DNA of 64,000 nucleotides from Cliona cf. orientalis (lineage: Eukaryota > Porifera > Demospongiae > Clionaida > Clionaidae): positions 6,820,001 to 6,884,000 of the forward strand of contig OZ005693.1 in assembly GCA_963930775.1 (NCBI GenBank). The letters are read 5' to 3'. How positions within the stretch are numbered: position 1 is the first letter of the stretch; each line of letters starts with the position of its first letter. The notes beneath the pieces are model-generated. The model ran no database searches. It saw only the letters and a list, made by a program, of their open reading frames with translations, and was not told the DNA's origin. The translations under genes and the position numbers were made by a program. Below are positions 32,505-46,966 of the stretch, piece after piece.

Positions 32505-33150
32505 CAAAGAAAGTTCACGATCAACAAGTATGTTTAATGTCACAATCATGGGATAATGTGGCTAGTATGCATGATCATCTATTAACAGTATACACATGCT
32601 CACAAAACATGGAGACGTAGTTCATGCACAAACAGTATCCTGCCTGTGCAAGAGTGCCCGTTAGTATTGTGCGCATGCGCAGATGGAAGCAGCATGAACT
32701 TTGAACCTGTACCAATTATTGCAGAGGCCACACCCTTCATAGCAAGCAGCAGCTTGCTCTGGCTCCAACCAAGTGTGCAATGGCGACGTTCTCGCTATGA
32801 CAAAGAACAGACCTCACCTCTTGCTTCGCTCGAGGCTCGGCTAGCGCCAGCATGTACCTGCTTAGCAGGCCTCTCAAAACGCACGGTGCTTTCGCACCAA
32901 TCGTTCAACAATGCCTGAGGCGCTAGGCACTAAGGCCACTCTTCATTGTGCACATGGCCCTACAGTTCTGACCAATCCTGAGCGTTCTAGTGTGGATTTT
33001 CTCTCCGCCCGCGCCGCGCATTCATGCATGGCAACCGGGCACATTCAAGACGCGTGCGTATCCATGCCCTCATGTAATGACACGGACTATATAAGAAAAA
33101 TGATCGTCTGAAAAATATTTTCGTTGTATATAGTCTTTGACACTCACAGT
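32505..33150 (-). repeat. Dispersed ~600-bp repeat, copy 1
   Basis: An inverted relative of 46150-46640. Shared words include ACTATATACAACGAAAATAT, CTTATATAGTCC, CGCATGCGCAGATG, GCCTCTCAAAACGC, GCGAGAACGTCGCCATT and CAAACATACTTG. It is CpG- and GCATGC-rich in the middle. It lies just 3' of the last Tudor exon that I can identify. Confidence 0.65.
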
Positions 33151-33258
33151 GCCATCTCCACCACTGTTATGGAGGTCAGACTCGTTTGGAAAGTAAGTGT
33201 ACTATGACTTACTAAACTTACTTTGCCTCTTTAAGATGTAATTCACCTTTATCGATAC

Positions 33259-33370
33259 CTGCCAATCTACAGTGAACAGCTTGAAAAGGTAAATTCATAT
33301 ATTCTTCCTTGATACATCGAATATCACGTCCAGAAATCCACTCAACATTCCCATAATCTACATAGCACAC
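33259..33370 (-). CDS. Tudor gene exon: eTudor C core, second half
   Basis: Phase 0 start after ttgacag, 37 codons plus one base, donor gtatcgat. Reads VCYVDYGNVEWISGRDIRCI and LPFQAVHCRLAG, the aromatic-cage strands and the entry to the SN-like domain. The next exon was not found. Confidence 0.88.
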
Positions 33371-36300
33371 CTGTCAATATAACCATAGTTGATTAGCACA
33401 GAGCATAGCACCGCTCTTAAAATTTATATTTAATGTGGTTTTTCAAACCATATACACCTTTTAATGTTTAACCACAGCACCACCCTTTGATTTTGCTTTA
33501 GTGACTTGCGTAAAAAATATGAGTGCAACTCACTAAATGAAGCATTATTGTGCAAAAGCTTTGGTGCAGTATTAGTGAACTATAATGGTTTCCTATATAC
33601 GTAGCTCCTAGTAATGGTGCTGCACGTGCAGCATGATAAAATGCATGCAACTGGGATGGGGATAAGTTGGCTAGCCAACATGACATGAACCAGATGGAGT
33701 AACTACAGGATAGGGCACAGGTACAGTGCTGTGGGAAATTGGCCATAGCTGGACTCACTGCAACTTAGCAAAATAGCTATCAAGCCTAGGTCAAATAAAT
33801 CGCTCTAAAATCGGGGAGTCGCTGCTACTAGCTCACGTTTCATATAGTATACTTGTAATAGTATCAAGAACCATCGGCATTCTTAGCAAATTTCATATCA
33901 GTAAAAGTCTACAAGCTGCTGTAAAAGGGCTCACTTTGGCCAAGTATATTACTAGCTTGGTAACAGACACACGAAGCAACTCGTGCATGCACGCCGAGGC
34001 TTAATAAAATACCAAATAAACGAAGTAAACTGCAATCTGAAAAGTTAATATTGCAATAAAATTAATGTACATTAAAGATTCCTACAGTCAGTGCAAAACA
34101 TAGCACACTGCTCAAAAAATCCTTAGCAGCACAATCCCTTAGCTGTGACATAGCCTTCACTTGTTTATTATGTTACGCGGTGCACTATATAATAGCAAGA
34201 GTATTATAAGAGGGAGAAGAGAATATCCAGCCATTTTTACAGTATAAAGGTCACCAGACATACTTTTGTATAGTAGTTATAACACCTTATCTAATTGTAG
34301 TACTAAACATATACAGGTGTGTGTACTCTATACTACAAAAGAGCTTTTACAAGGGAGGTAGACAATCTCTTCTCTCTCTTATCCACTCTTGATAATCACG
34401 TTTATGAGACTCGACGGCTTGAGGCTGTAGTATCCCAAGCAAAGTGAGGGTGCTACTAAGGGCCTAAGGGTCTCTTAAAAAGCGTAGGTAGAGACCATTG
34501 GGCTAGGTCTCTGATTTAGATTATATCAACTGTGACCATGACAGTTTGCCTGGGGACGTGGCTGTGCATCTTTCATGGCCCTTGGTAGTCCCAGTAATAG
34601 AAGACCCCTCTATAAGTGAACTGAGAGATCTATAACTGAAATAATGGACCTCTAACTGGCCACTCAGATCACAGTATTTGTTGGTAATCAAACTATAATA
34701 TTACAAGTATAAAAACAATTGAATAAAATTGAAGGATGAAGTAGGGATGGCAAGGTCAAAAAGTACACAAACAAGATTTGTAGGGATAATCACAATCACT
34801 ATACATCCCTACGCTTGCTTTTCTCGATTATCATGTGCTTATTGATGTAGACTTGTTCGTGCTATCCTTCAGCAAGCGTTCTTGACTTGCATGCTGGAGA
34901 AAACATCCCTTATGGAGTCAGGATCCCTACAAGTCTTGTTTGTGTACTTTTTGACCCTGCCATCCTTACTTCATCCTTCAATTTTATTCAATTGTTTTCA
35001 TAGTTGTTTCTGTTCTTTTTTTATTACTCTCAATGTAATTCATCAATGCCATCTTACATGGGTTGCTCATTCAACTCTCAATGGTCCATCATGAAGTTCG
35101 CACGTGCGTGCAAACTTTGTAGTCACGCCCCACATGTTCTTGTGCCTGATAAAGCAGCTGCCATGAGACTCTTCGGTTTAGGGAGAAATTTTAAGCTTTG
35201 TTGGTAGTCTTAGCTACCATTTTCCCAACTATTTTTGTCACTGAAGTACTGAGCTGGCTGACTGCTGAGGGGCCACACCCGAGACGGCCGCTCCTCGGAG
35301 CTCCTCGAAGCCTCCATATTCATGATTGATTCAGCGCCTTCCGCACTGGCCTAGGAGGCTAGCACCTGGCCGGCCTGTAAATAACTCTGCACTGCTAGCT
35401 GGGAATAGGCTAGGCTAGTGCTAGCTACGTAGCTAGCTACCTAGTACCCTATGCCGTGGCGTGCGCTGCTGACTACTACAGTCACATGACTTCACCATGG
35501 TAACACATTCTGAGCAATATGGGTGTGTACGGTGCATTAATGATTGGGTGTGTCCAATACGCCATTTTGTGATATAATGCGCATGCTCAGAATGTGTTAC
35601 CATGGTGAAGTCATGTGACTGTAGTAGTCAGCAGCACACGCCACGGCATAGGGTACTTTATGTAACTGTCAAAATCACGCAAAATTAGCGTGCCATTGCC
35701 CTGTGCGCTACCAAATGGAGTGGAGATGCCTATAACATCCACGACGACGGCCTAGCTGCCTTTGTGTCCTGTCAACGAATTCTTAACAAGAATCTGAGAG
35801 TCAGATTAATTGGAGTCGGTAAGTGCTACAACTGATTGTCACCAAGGTAGTGCTAAAGACAGTCAGTGATCATTTACAGCTGCTGCTGTGCCACTGCAAA
35901 CCTGTGCTGGGTATGAAGTAGGATATGAGCCAGCAGTACGGGAGGAGTGCAAACTACAGGTATGATCTACTTTACCCATTTCTCTATCTTTTGTGTAACA
36001 GCCTTCTATAAACTCGTGTCCCTACAGCAGCACCTTGATGTCTGGGCACTGGTGAATAAAATTAATGTACATCAGTGTTTTTGTACATCTTTTTGCTTCA
36101 TTGACAAGTTCAGGCTTCACTACAAGGTGGGCCTTTACTAGCAGGTGGGCAGTACCCAAAGTCAGTCCATTGCAGTTGCTGATCTTCCAGCAGCAAATGC
36201 ATCATCAGCAAACCATGCTTATCTAGCATTCAGCTCTGTGTCTCTGAGTTTGTCTATCAATAGTCTTGCCTCAAATGTACTTTCAACGCTGTCAACAGAC

Positions 36301-39300
36301 AAGCTGCCCTTCAGTCATTTACTCTGAATAATCTCTGCAACACATATCCAGACAGATAGACAGAAGGATAGACAGATACACAGACCAAATGAGTACCGTA
36401 ACCCTTTCGGCGCATGCGCTGTGAGGGTTAATTATACATGTAGTACAAATACATCCATGTACCTTTACTTCGTTTTCTGTTGAATTAAGCACTAGAGCAC
36501 GATACCAACATTCTTCCGGAGCAAAATAAGCAGCAATCATCTCCCCTTTGTGCGGTTGTAGGGTATCTCGGTCTCCAAACACATTCTGACTGTAGTAAGC
36601 TCTACAGAAGCAAAATTTGTACTATAGTTAGAGAAAAGAACCAAGGCACTGCCTGTTGTCTACAGTATAACTTCCCTGGCTCTGGCAGTTATACCATGGG
36701 AAAGTATAAGGTGTTAGTGTGCACAGTACAAGCCACTTACACTGTAGCAATATCGTGATTATAATTTTGATTGTAGATTTGAGGCATGCAACCACTCAGC
36801 AAAGTGCACGCACACACACATTGTGCATGTTTGATTTTTATAGCACATGCACTTCAAAAAGCACACAAGTGTGCAGAAATGACATACAGAACCGGTACTT
36901 ATCACAATCTCATAATTGATGAGCTTAGCGTTACTGCTGTCTTGGAATTCGGGTCGCTATGGCCGAAAATCTTACTTGCATCTGAGTGGTGGATGCAAGC
37001 TTGAGCATCGTGGCTTGTTCTGCTGGCCTCTCCTTCTATTCTTCCAGTACTTCTCGAACCCTTGGATAACAGGTTGGCATTTCAATGCTATGTGCTATGT
37101 ATCACTGGTCTATAAGCACACACTTTTTTTGAATAAAACGAAGATTCAACTAGATGCTCTAGTCATCCTCAGGGCAAAAGTGAAGCGAGGTGCATGTGCT
37201 GTCTGGAAGCTTGGAGCAAAAGTATAAAGTTGCATGCATGGATATTATGATATGTAGGCACAGACTTAAATGTGTATACTACTTCTATAAATTAGCATTA
37301 AGCTAATATTATTATTATAGCAACTGTTGACTTGGCCTTGTTCCCAAACCCTTTTCATGCTTTTCACTTGGAATCATAGCCTTGTAACTAATGTGATGCT
37401 TGCCTCAATAGATCTTTTGCTTGTTGACAATTAAAATAAGTTTGTTATTTGAATTCAGTGAATATTAGACAGCAAAAGATTCTCTCCTTGGTTGAGTAGT
37501 TACAACCTTGTGTATAAGATTCTTGAGAATCATAGTATAGGATGATTTGAATGGCTACAAAAAAGGATACAAAAACACTATACTTATTGTGTTATGGCTC
37601 GAAAAAGTCAAGCGAGTAACTACATAGAGCCACCATGACGCACATCCCTTGCAGTTAGATAAGCGTGGCAGCTGCATACAGAAATTCAGTGAGCATTACA
37701 CAGCAAAACATTCTCTCATTGGTTAAGTAGTTGCAACCTTGTGTATAAGATTCTTGAGAACCATAGTAGGTTGATTTGAATGGCTACAGAAAAGGATACA
37801 AAAACACTACATTTATTGTGTTATGGCTGAAAAGTCAAGTGAGTAATTATATTAGAGCCGCCATGATGCACAGCCCTTGCGGTTAGATAAGTGTGGCAGC
37901 TGCATACAAAAAGTCTCCAGCCACTTACTAATCATCTAGAAAAATGCTTTTTTTGTCATTCTTTTCTATTGAAACATTGACTGCTTCTTTCATACGGGCG
38001 TTTTGGCAGTCAGCTAACGCACTGACTTGGTGAGAGTGGCCATGGATTTTACATAAACGGCAAGCCTACAAACTTCCGCATGCATGCAACGTATGTAGCA
38101 ATGTTTCATTGGGCTTGCTGCAAATTTTATTACGGGTGATCTGGGTACATTTTGACACATACAGCAGTGGTCAATTAAAAGTTATCATTCCGTTTCCTGT
38201 TGTATGATCGTAAAACAGTGAGAAAATGAAAACGAAACAGCCGGTAGCTGAACAGTACCAACAAAAAGATGACCAGCATTCTTCTGGTGGGTTATAGAAA
38301 CGTTCTTAGTAAGCACAGTACAAGCTATGTATGCTCAGAAACACTCAATTGAAGAACTTAGCCTCACTGTCAAGCATGAAAATCATTAATTATTGATACT
38401 TAACCCAACCACATAAATGGTATAGTGTTGTACAAAATTATGGTAATTTTCGAAAATTGTAAATTAATTTTGCACTTGCATAGTCATCAAAGATCAATTG
38501 AAAATCAAAGGAGTCAGTGTACCCAGCAGGATTGAACTCGTACACAAATCAGTTCATGTATGCATAAAGACTACCTCGTAGGCAAGTATGTTTGCTTGGA
38601 GTTCAAGGCTACAAATGCAAAGTATAGGTACACTTACGTCATTTCCACCACAAGTTCGGAGAGTTCAGGTTCTTGTACACCTACTAACAGATAATATATT
38701 AATTATGAAGCAATATTATACCATACTTATTCTATTAAAATGTACCATAGTTAGTATAAGTACATCAAGTGCATACGCCATAGTGTGTGACAAGAGTAAT
38801 GAGTAATGATAAATTGATTGATTACAACTACTTCAGTATTGATTTTAATGCACTACTTGAAGAGCCTACATGTGATCGTATCTGGGAAAACCTGGCATGT
38901 AGCAAATTCTATGAATTTTTAGTTATCTATATTATATACATTTGATAAGCTCTACCAAAGAGAGCTAACCTACATTCAAGTTTCAGACCGATCGCACGTT
39001 TCGTGTAGGAGCTAGAGCGCTTTGTTTGCGATTGTGACACAGCCACAATACTAATCTGCATAGGAAGTATGCTCATTCTTGTTACACCAACACTGGCAGA
39101 ATAGAATAAGTCAAAACTGTAGGCAAGAATATTATTCTATTCTACCAGTATTGATGTAATAAGAATGAGCGTACTTGCTATGCAGATTATCCAACCAAGA
39201 ACCTCAATATTCTTACACCCACAATAATCGACAAACTACAGTCTAAAGGCATTGTTATGTACGTGATGGCATTTCTGCATAATATGCATAAACTGGAAAT

Positions 39301-42300
39301 CTATTAGATGGCCCTTGGCAGAGCTGTTTGAAATGAATGTAAGGATCGAGCAAGGGTCGAATTTCATTGTTGATAACGATAGCCACTTGTTCTTCGACGC
39401 TCAAGAAGCTTAAAAGGTGACAGTAATTCAGCTGTATCTAGAGAGCCTGCTAGCGGGAATTCTAATTAGCACCCTTAGCAATGGACCCCGTGTATGGCAG
39501 CTGTACAGACTAAACCTAAGATACCAAAATGAAATACATGTAAGCCTTCATTTTGACCTACATACCCTCCGTGGGCGACGCCAGGAGTTAGAAAGGTTCT
39601 CTTACATGAATATGGCAAAAATTGGACTTTGATGATTTTTGACCTTATCGTACTAAAAGCACGCATTGTGCTACTTGTGCATTCTCACGACATGCCAGAT
39701 TTCCCCATGTTTTAATCTTACTGTAGGTTGGGTTTTGAATGCAAGATTCTTTTGATTGCAAATTATATACGTCACAATCAAAAGAATAGCAGGAAATAGA
39801 ATACACAATACTACACATGATCACACCCGATTTTCCTCAAGCACATGCTCGCAATCGTAAACATACACGCATTCTTGATCTCACACGTGTTCAATCTACT
39901 TGCAGTATGTATAGCTATCGATTGTCAAGAATGAGTCTTCTTCGATTCTTTAGCCAACTGTCAGCCAAGCGCAACTGTTGTTCAAGTAGTATGGTGCTCA
40001 TTAATAATCCACCCCACATGCAGCCTCACAAGCCACACCTCTATAACTAATATTGTGGGTGTTGCTTTCTCGTTGAGCATATTCAATTCACAATCATTAG
40101 AATCATAATCTGGTTTGCATAGCACCATTTGCAACTGTTTAACTATGCATTCAAAATCAATGTACGGTAATTAGGAAAATTAGGCCATTTTAAATAAACT
40201 GTTTCCCGTCCCCCCTTGATTTCTGCCTGCACGTATTTCTACCAGCACTAGCACCAGCACAATACAAAGTATACTGCTTCAATTTTATTTGATAGCCGAG
40301 CTTCAATAACCATTTTCTACCAAACTAGTGATTAAACAACCATTCCAGCCACCTGCATGCATCAGTTTTTGGGCCTTGGGGGGAGGATGATTTGGAGTAG
40401 CCTTATACATGTATTAGTGGTGAGCACAAATAAGACCAACCAAAATGCACATATATATAGTACTACGAAAGAGCAAAGGTCATTTGCACTCACATACAAA
40501 TAAGCACTCTCGTGTAAAACCCTTGGTGCAAGCAGTGCACTGAGCACAGTATTGCACATCCAACAATATTAATGCAAGTTAGGATCCAAGTATGTAGGCA
40601 GATATAGAGCTGAGTAAACCACAAGAATGCACATTGCACGCATGCGCGTAATTGCATGATGTCCAGCAGTATCATATGTGCCAAACAGCATACAGTACTG
40701 TATCAGCAGTTTATAGTATGCATAGATAGCCAAGAAGCTTATCTGACAGTGTGCTACGATCAGTGATGAACCAGTCATGTTGCTGGATCTACCACTAGCG
40801 ATACATACTATTCGAGTTGAAAAGAAGCCATCGCTTTCTTGTTTGTACATTGAAAGCTGGCCAGGGAGCGAGGAAGGCAGCAGTGACTAGCAAATGATGC
40901 CAGAACTCTTAAACGAAGCGTTTTCAGTGAAAGCCGCACTTTGAAAACACCATAAAGAACCCTATAAAACTTTGTTTTCAATGTAAAAATGAGATAGGCA
41001 GCAGATTTCGTGGGAACAGATAGACAGACACACACACATACAGACAGAATGATTACTGTAACCCTGTGGCGCATGTGCCGAGGGTTAATGAACATATTTG
41101 TTGGAAACTACAAACAAGTCTTACCATAGCAGTTATCATTATCCTTGGGAAGCTTCAGGGGATGGGTGCATCCCAATGGTAGTTGAACAAATAACTCGGT
41201 GACTGAAATCAGTGTTGTTGCAATAACTACTACCCAATCACCAACAGATGGAAGACGAGGAGTTGCAGTCCTGCCAGTGAAAGTTTCTTTGAATTGTTGA
41301 TCACTAACACCTGGTAGAGGAAATTGTGATATTGTATATTGAAGGTATTACTAGCCAAATCAATCTGTAAATACAGTAGAACCCCTCTATAACGGCCACC
41401 ATTGGGGAATGAGGTAGTGGCCTTTATAGAGGGGTGGCCTTAACTCAGGGGTTTTTTCCATAAATTGATAAAACAACAACACAACTTGAATTATGCAATA
41501 AAATATTAAGTAGGATTAAAATATTCTTTAAGTGTGCTCTGCCTAGCTACATTATACATCGAGCGACTGAAAACTATAGTACATAAGCTAATCTCAGATG
41601 GCCTATTGTAAACTGTACTGACTGATGATTATTAATAAAAAAAAGTAGGTGGAGCTGGCCGTAGTATGAGATCATGCGCACTAATGATCGTTAAAGTGGG
41701 TGGAGCTGGCCGGTGACGACCTTTACCTTGGCTAAAGTGGGTGGAGCTGGCCGTAGTGCGAGGTCAATACGTATTGGTGAGCATCATTTGGGGCCACAAT
41801 ACGTGGCCGTTGTACGGAGTAGAGGGGTGGCCGCCAACCAGGGGTTTCTTAAGTACTATCTTATATGGAGATGCAATCGGGACCAAGGTGAGTGGCCGTT
41901 ATAGACAGGGCGGCCGCCCATCAGGGGTGGCCGTTAAGAGGGGTTCCACTGTATGCATAAAGTAAGCTCACCTCACACACGTACACAAGAGCTGATTCTA
42001 TTCAATATTACATAAAAGAAGATAAAGACAGAATTTTTACCATACTTGATGGAGTGACTTTTTCACTGATTAATTTCAGCCTTGTTTAAAGAAGTGTATC
42101 TACCAATCGAGGGTAGAATAATAGCACAATCAGGCTACCATCCACAACAATGGCATACTAGAGCTGTACAACTGTGAAATGATTGCAAGCCTTTTAGTGC
42201 AAGTGCTTAACAACAACTAGGAAAAAGTATGTACTTATAAAAAAAATGTTAACCCAAGTCTATGTATACCGTACTCACTCTAATTATCCGAACGGCCAAA

Positions 42301-45300
42301 AATAATTATTAATATCGCCGTTCGGTGTTAAATAGAAAGTAAATAAATTCGGGCAATGGTTTGTTCAGAGTGTAAATAGAACGGATCCGGTGCAAATGGA
42401 GAAAGCACTATTATAGCGACGAAGAAACAGCAGTCGGTGTCCAACTATAGGTTTATCGTTGTCAGCTCTAGAGAGAGAGAATGCAAGAAGTTGGGGGTCA
42501 AGGTTGTTGTGTCATCCAGCGGCACACTACGACAAACTCTAATGAAAGTGAAGACATCCGGGGGGACATGAAGAGGAAGGACGTTGTATACGAGGTACCA
42601 TGCAAGGATTGCGACACTAGCTACATAGGTGAGACGGGCAGGGACTTGCATAAGAGAATTGTGGAGCACAAGGCTGCTGTCAGGAGAAAGGATGACAAGA
42701 ATGGAATTGCAGTCCATGCCAACGGTCACAGCCACCAGGTAGACTGGGAAGGAGCGAAGGTGCTTGAACAAGAGCCAAGGTATTGGAGAAGGAGAATCCT
42801 AGAAGCAATCCACATCCAGAAGAAGAAGAACACAAGTATTCTTGATTGTGGCCTGGCTGATGAAGATCCTCGGACCGAAACGTTCTGTAATTATTATTCA
42901 TAATTATTGAAGTTTCTGCTATGAAAAGCTGATTGATAGCTCTAGAGTTCTTAGTATCGCTGTGCTCTCAGGAGCGATCACAAAATGATCGCCGTCTGTG
43001 TCTGTGTTACCTTTCTGCTCTTATATGCTGTTCAAGATTAGTCTTGTGCCCAGCCCCCTTCATGCACGTGCGAGTGGGCACGAGACTAGTCCAAGATGTG
43101 GTAGCCACACTTTTCGATGAACATGGAAGAGTTGTCTCGAATTCCTGCCATACCGTACCGTGTGGCCGTTCGGTTGAAAGTAGTGAAAAACTAGTCTACA
43201 GTATACTGTGTAAATGACATCAAAAGGTATCTATCAAAAATAAAGTCTGCCATCGAATGAGAGGCACCCTCAATTAGTAGCAGGACTTCAGCAGCAAAGC
43301 TGAAATAGTAGTCACGGCTACTATTGGAAATGAAGTACAGTAGAATCCCACAATTACACCCCCCCCCCCCTCACATAGGTCCCCTGCATTCTTAGCTCAA
43401 ATTCCTGCATAGGTAGTTTTGTCTCACGTACAAGCCACACCATCTGACTATAAAAAGTAGATATTATACAAATCATAAGCCAAGTAAAAAGAGTAGCCAC
43501 AACAACAAATTAGCTGTTTGTGTCATATTATGCCTTACTTTAATTGTCATTTTTCTCGAATTTGTTAGAATCCCACGTATATACCGTAGAATCCCGCAAT
43601 TACGCCCTCCCCCTCGCGCATAAGCCCCTCTGCATTTTTAGCTCAAGTTCCTGCATAGGTAGTTTTGTCTCGCGTATAAGTCCCCCCCTCCCTGACTAAA
43701 ATGGAGTCCATAAGTCAATAAAAACAGTAGCTATAGCTACCAAACTAGCTATTTGTGTCACATTATGCCTTACTTTGTTGTTTTTCTCAAGTTTTGCCCA
43801 TCAAACAGCCAGAGAAAGTACAGAGATCGCACGTCCATGTGGCATTCGACAGTCGGTAATGGTCATCACACGGAAATGTAAGGATCCGGCATATAAGCCC
43901 CCTCCCCACTTTTGTCCAATTCTAGCATACACAAAGGGGGGCATAATCGTGGGATTCTACGGTATAAGCGTGGGGGGAGCATAATTGAGGGATTCTACGA
44001 TACATATATATTTCTTAAAAGAAGTTTTGACACCTCGATCAATTAACAAGAACTTGATCGAGGCAGCACTTATGTGGGAGGGGGAATATATCACACTGCT
44101 AGACTAGACTACGCTATGTAGTAGGGGTTCACTACACACCATTCAATGTATATAGAGTGTATTACTTGCAAAATACCAGCATATTAAACACAATTCACAC
44201 CTTTGTCAAGATGCAGAAATTGGCAGTCAGTTCCTTTCATGCAACCTTTAGAAGTTTCATAAAAGCGACAGACGCGCCTGGAACTTCCTAAAATAAAAAA
44301 AATAATAATATAGATTGCATAATATCAAGAGTGGATAATATACTCACTGATATCTTACTTACTGTATCCCTGAATTACAATACTGGCATCTTCATCATCA
44401 TAGGCATAATTGTTTTTTGGAGCTAGGAAATCAGCCTCCATTGGATTCCATTGCTGAATATGACCACTATGCTCAGTACAGTCAGCAATATTGAATGCTT
44501 TGCTATCTGGTATAGTATGTTTGACACCTAAAACACCAGAATATAGAACATTTTCAGCTTTGTATCAATGACAATATGCAATTTATATCAAACGGTGCAG
44601 TGTCACAGTACACTGAACTATAATATACCTGTATCAAATTTTCAAAACATTCATACAATATTGAGTTGTCAGTAACAAATTTGATATGAATGTTCAAACT
44701 TCGTTCCAACATTCAACTTTGCATTTTGGGGTAAGTGAACCTCAACTGGTAATCATTATTGTTTAGATTATACTGAGCACGCTGTTAGTGCATGTAGCTC
44801 ATGCATAATAGCAGGAGCTTATGAACGCCGCGTAATAGCCACATTATCCCATGACTGTGATATTAAATACACTTGTTGTAAAAGCTACATATTAATGTAC
44901 CTTTATGAACTTCTTCATTGATATTGACAAACTTGTCTCCACTTGTGTTGATCAATTCCACCAAGAATGTAGTATTGATATTAGCTTGGAGTACACATGA
45001 GGTACTAAGCTCTGGATAATAGCACACAATGCAATACAATGTAACATACGCATCATATTTATTGTAATAGAAGCAATAGAGTAGCTGCATCTACCAGTGA
45101 GTAGCCAGCCACCTTAATATAGTAGCCACAGGCTACAGGCTTGTGTGAACTCAATTAATAGGCACAGCAACTATCACAAATGGTAAACATGTGTTCACTT
45201 GGGGCAAAGTATGTCAGAAAACTTGGCTTGCATGGTTATATATGGCAGTGTGGCTGCTTCAATGTCGACAGAATCTAGCTCCTATAGTGCTTCAGTCTCT

Positions 45301-46918
45301 CGTGCTTCATGGACGGCACCGCAAGATATAAAAGCCACCCTTGACTTAGTGCGGCTAGCTACATTCCTATAACATTTGTGAAGGAAAGAAGCGAGCCACC
45401 TTAACTCCGACAATATCTTCTCTCGACTCAAGCTGCCTACTACATGCAAGTTTCTACTGTCAGTCTATTACCTGATTTGTACAGTCTAAGCTATGACCAC
45501 TGCTGATAGAGATTGCACATCTACAGGGCAAAAACTTACTTACAAGTGTTCCTACCTGTCATAATTTGGGGGTGCTAATTTATATGGAAACTCAGAAAAG
45601 GCCCTCAGAATTAATTTTTGTGGTTTTATTTTTCGTGACAGCAACCCAGTTCAGGGGAACAATGATGTGATTGACACACATGCTTGAATTCGCTTGCAAT
45701 TTCTTCGTTACGAAGCCGCATCTGCAGCGACTTGGACAAATATCATGAGATAGAAGAATATTAGTGTTGAGGGCGTAATTAGCCGGATGAGTGGCTACTG
45801 TTGCTTGCTATCACTGTGAACAATTGGACATGCTGCCACAATGATTTTGGCCACACCCATCATCTATCCACTTGCCACATGTACAATATCACTGCAGGCA
45901 TTAAATTTCGTGGGTGGATATTTTCATGACTGCCAAGTCAACCACAAAAATAATGAAACTTAGTCCCATGAAAATTACCTGCCATACGGTATTAATTTGG
46001 ATTTGCCATTGTAAAGCAAGCTTAAACTGGGAAGTGGTGAGATTGATTACAAAGTGTAGCTTCACAAAACTTTATACTAGTACAAGGGTCATAAAATTAT
46101 ATAAAATTTTGCACCACTAGTATCATTAACAGTATCGCTTGGTTATACTATATACAACGAAAATATCTTAATTTTCTTATATAGTCCATGTCCTAACCTC
46201 AAGGGCATAAAAGATGCACTCTCCTACAAGTTCAGAAGACTCACAATTGGTCAGAATTGTGCCGTGTGCACAAACGAGGTTGCCAGGGCCTAGGGGCCAT
46301 AGAGATGCATTCTCGAGCTCGAGTGAACGGCGCAAGCGCTGCGCGTTTCGACAAGCCCGCTCAGCAGGCCACCGAGCCTCGAGCGAAGCAAGAGGCGATG
46401 TTTGCTCTTTGTCATGGTCTGGTGGTAGATTCGACGTTCGAGCAGAGTGAGAACGTCGCCATTACACAGTGAGTTTGAGCAGCTGCTCTTGGCCTGCAGT
46501 GAGGTGTGTGGTCTACATCATAATAGCATAGGTTCAAAGTTCAGTGCTGCTTTCATCTGCGCATGCACACTGGCACTTGATTGCACATAGCATGGTGTTC
46601 AGTCACATTGATTGTGACATCAAACATACTTGTATCACTATAATAATACAATACTGATAGCTGAAAACCAAGATAAAATGCACTATACAAGATACAGCCC
46701 AAGATGACTGATTTGAGTAAATAAGTGGGGCAAGTGGAAAGAATCAGTACAGTGTGTGCGTAAGCATGCCCATCTAGGGGGGTCTGGGGGCATGCTCCCC
46801 CAGGAAAATTTTTAATTTTACAACCCTGAGATTGCTTCTGGTAGCTTCTGAGAGCATATTATTATGATGATGATGACAACAACCTTTTAGCGTACCATTT
46901 CATTATATTATGCAGCTA

Positions 46919-46966
<48 letters not shown>

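Noticed and set aside
32646-32918. 90-codon ORF
   Set aside because: It falls in the CpG-rich core of a dispersed repeat; the copy at 46150-46640 is not open in the same frame.
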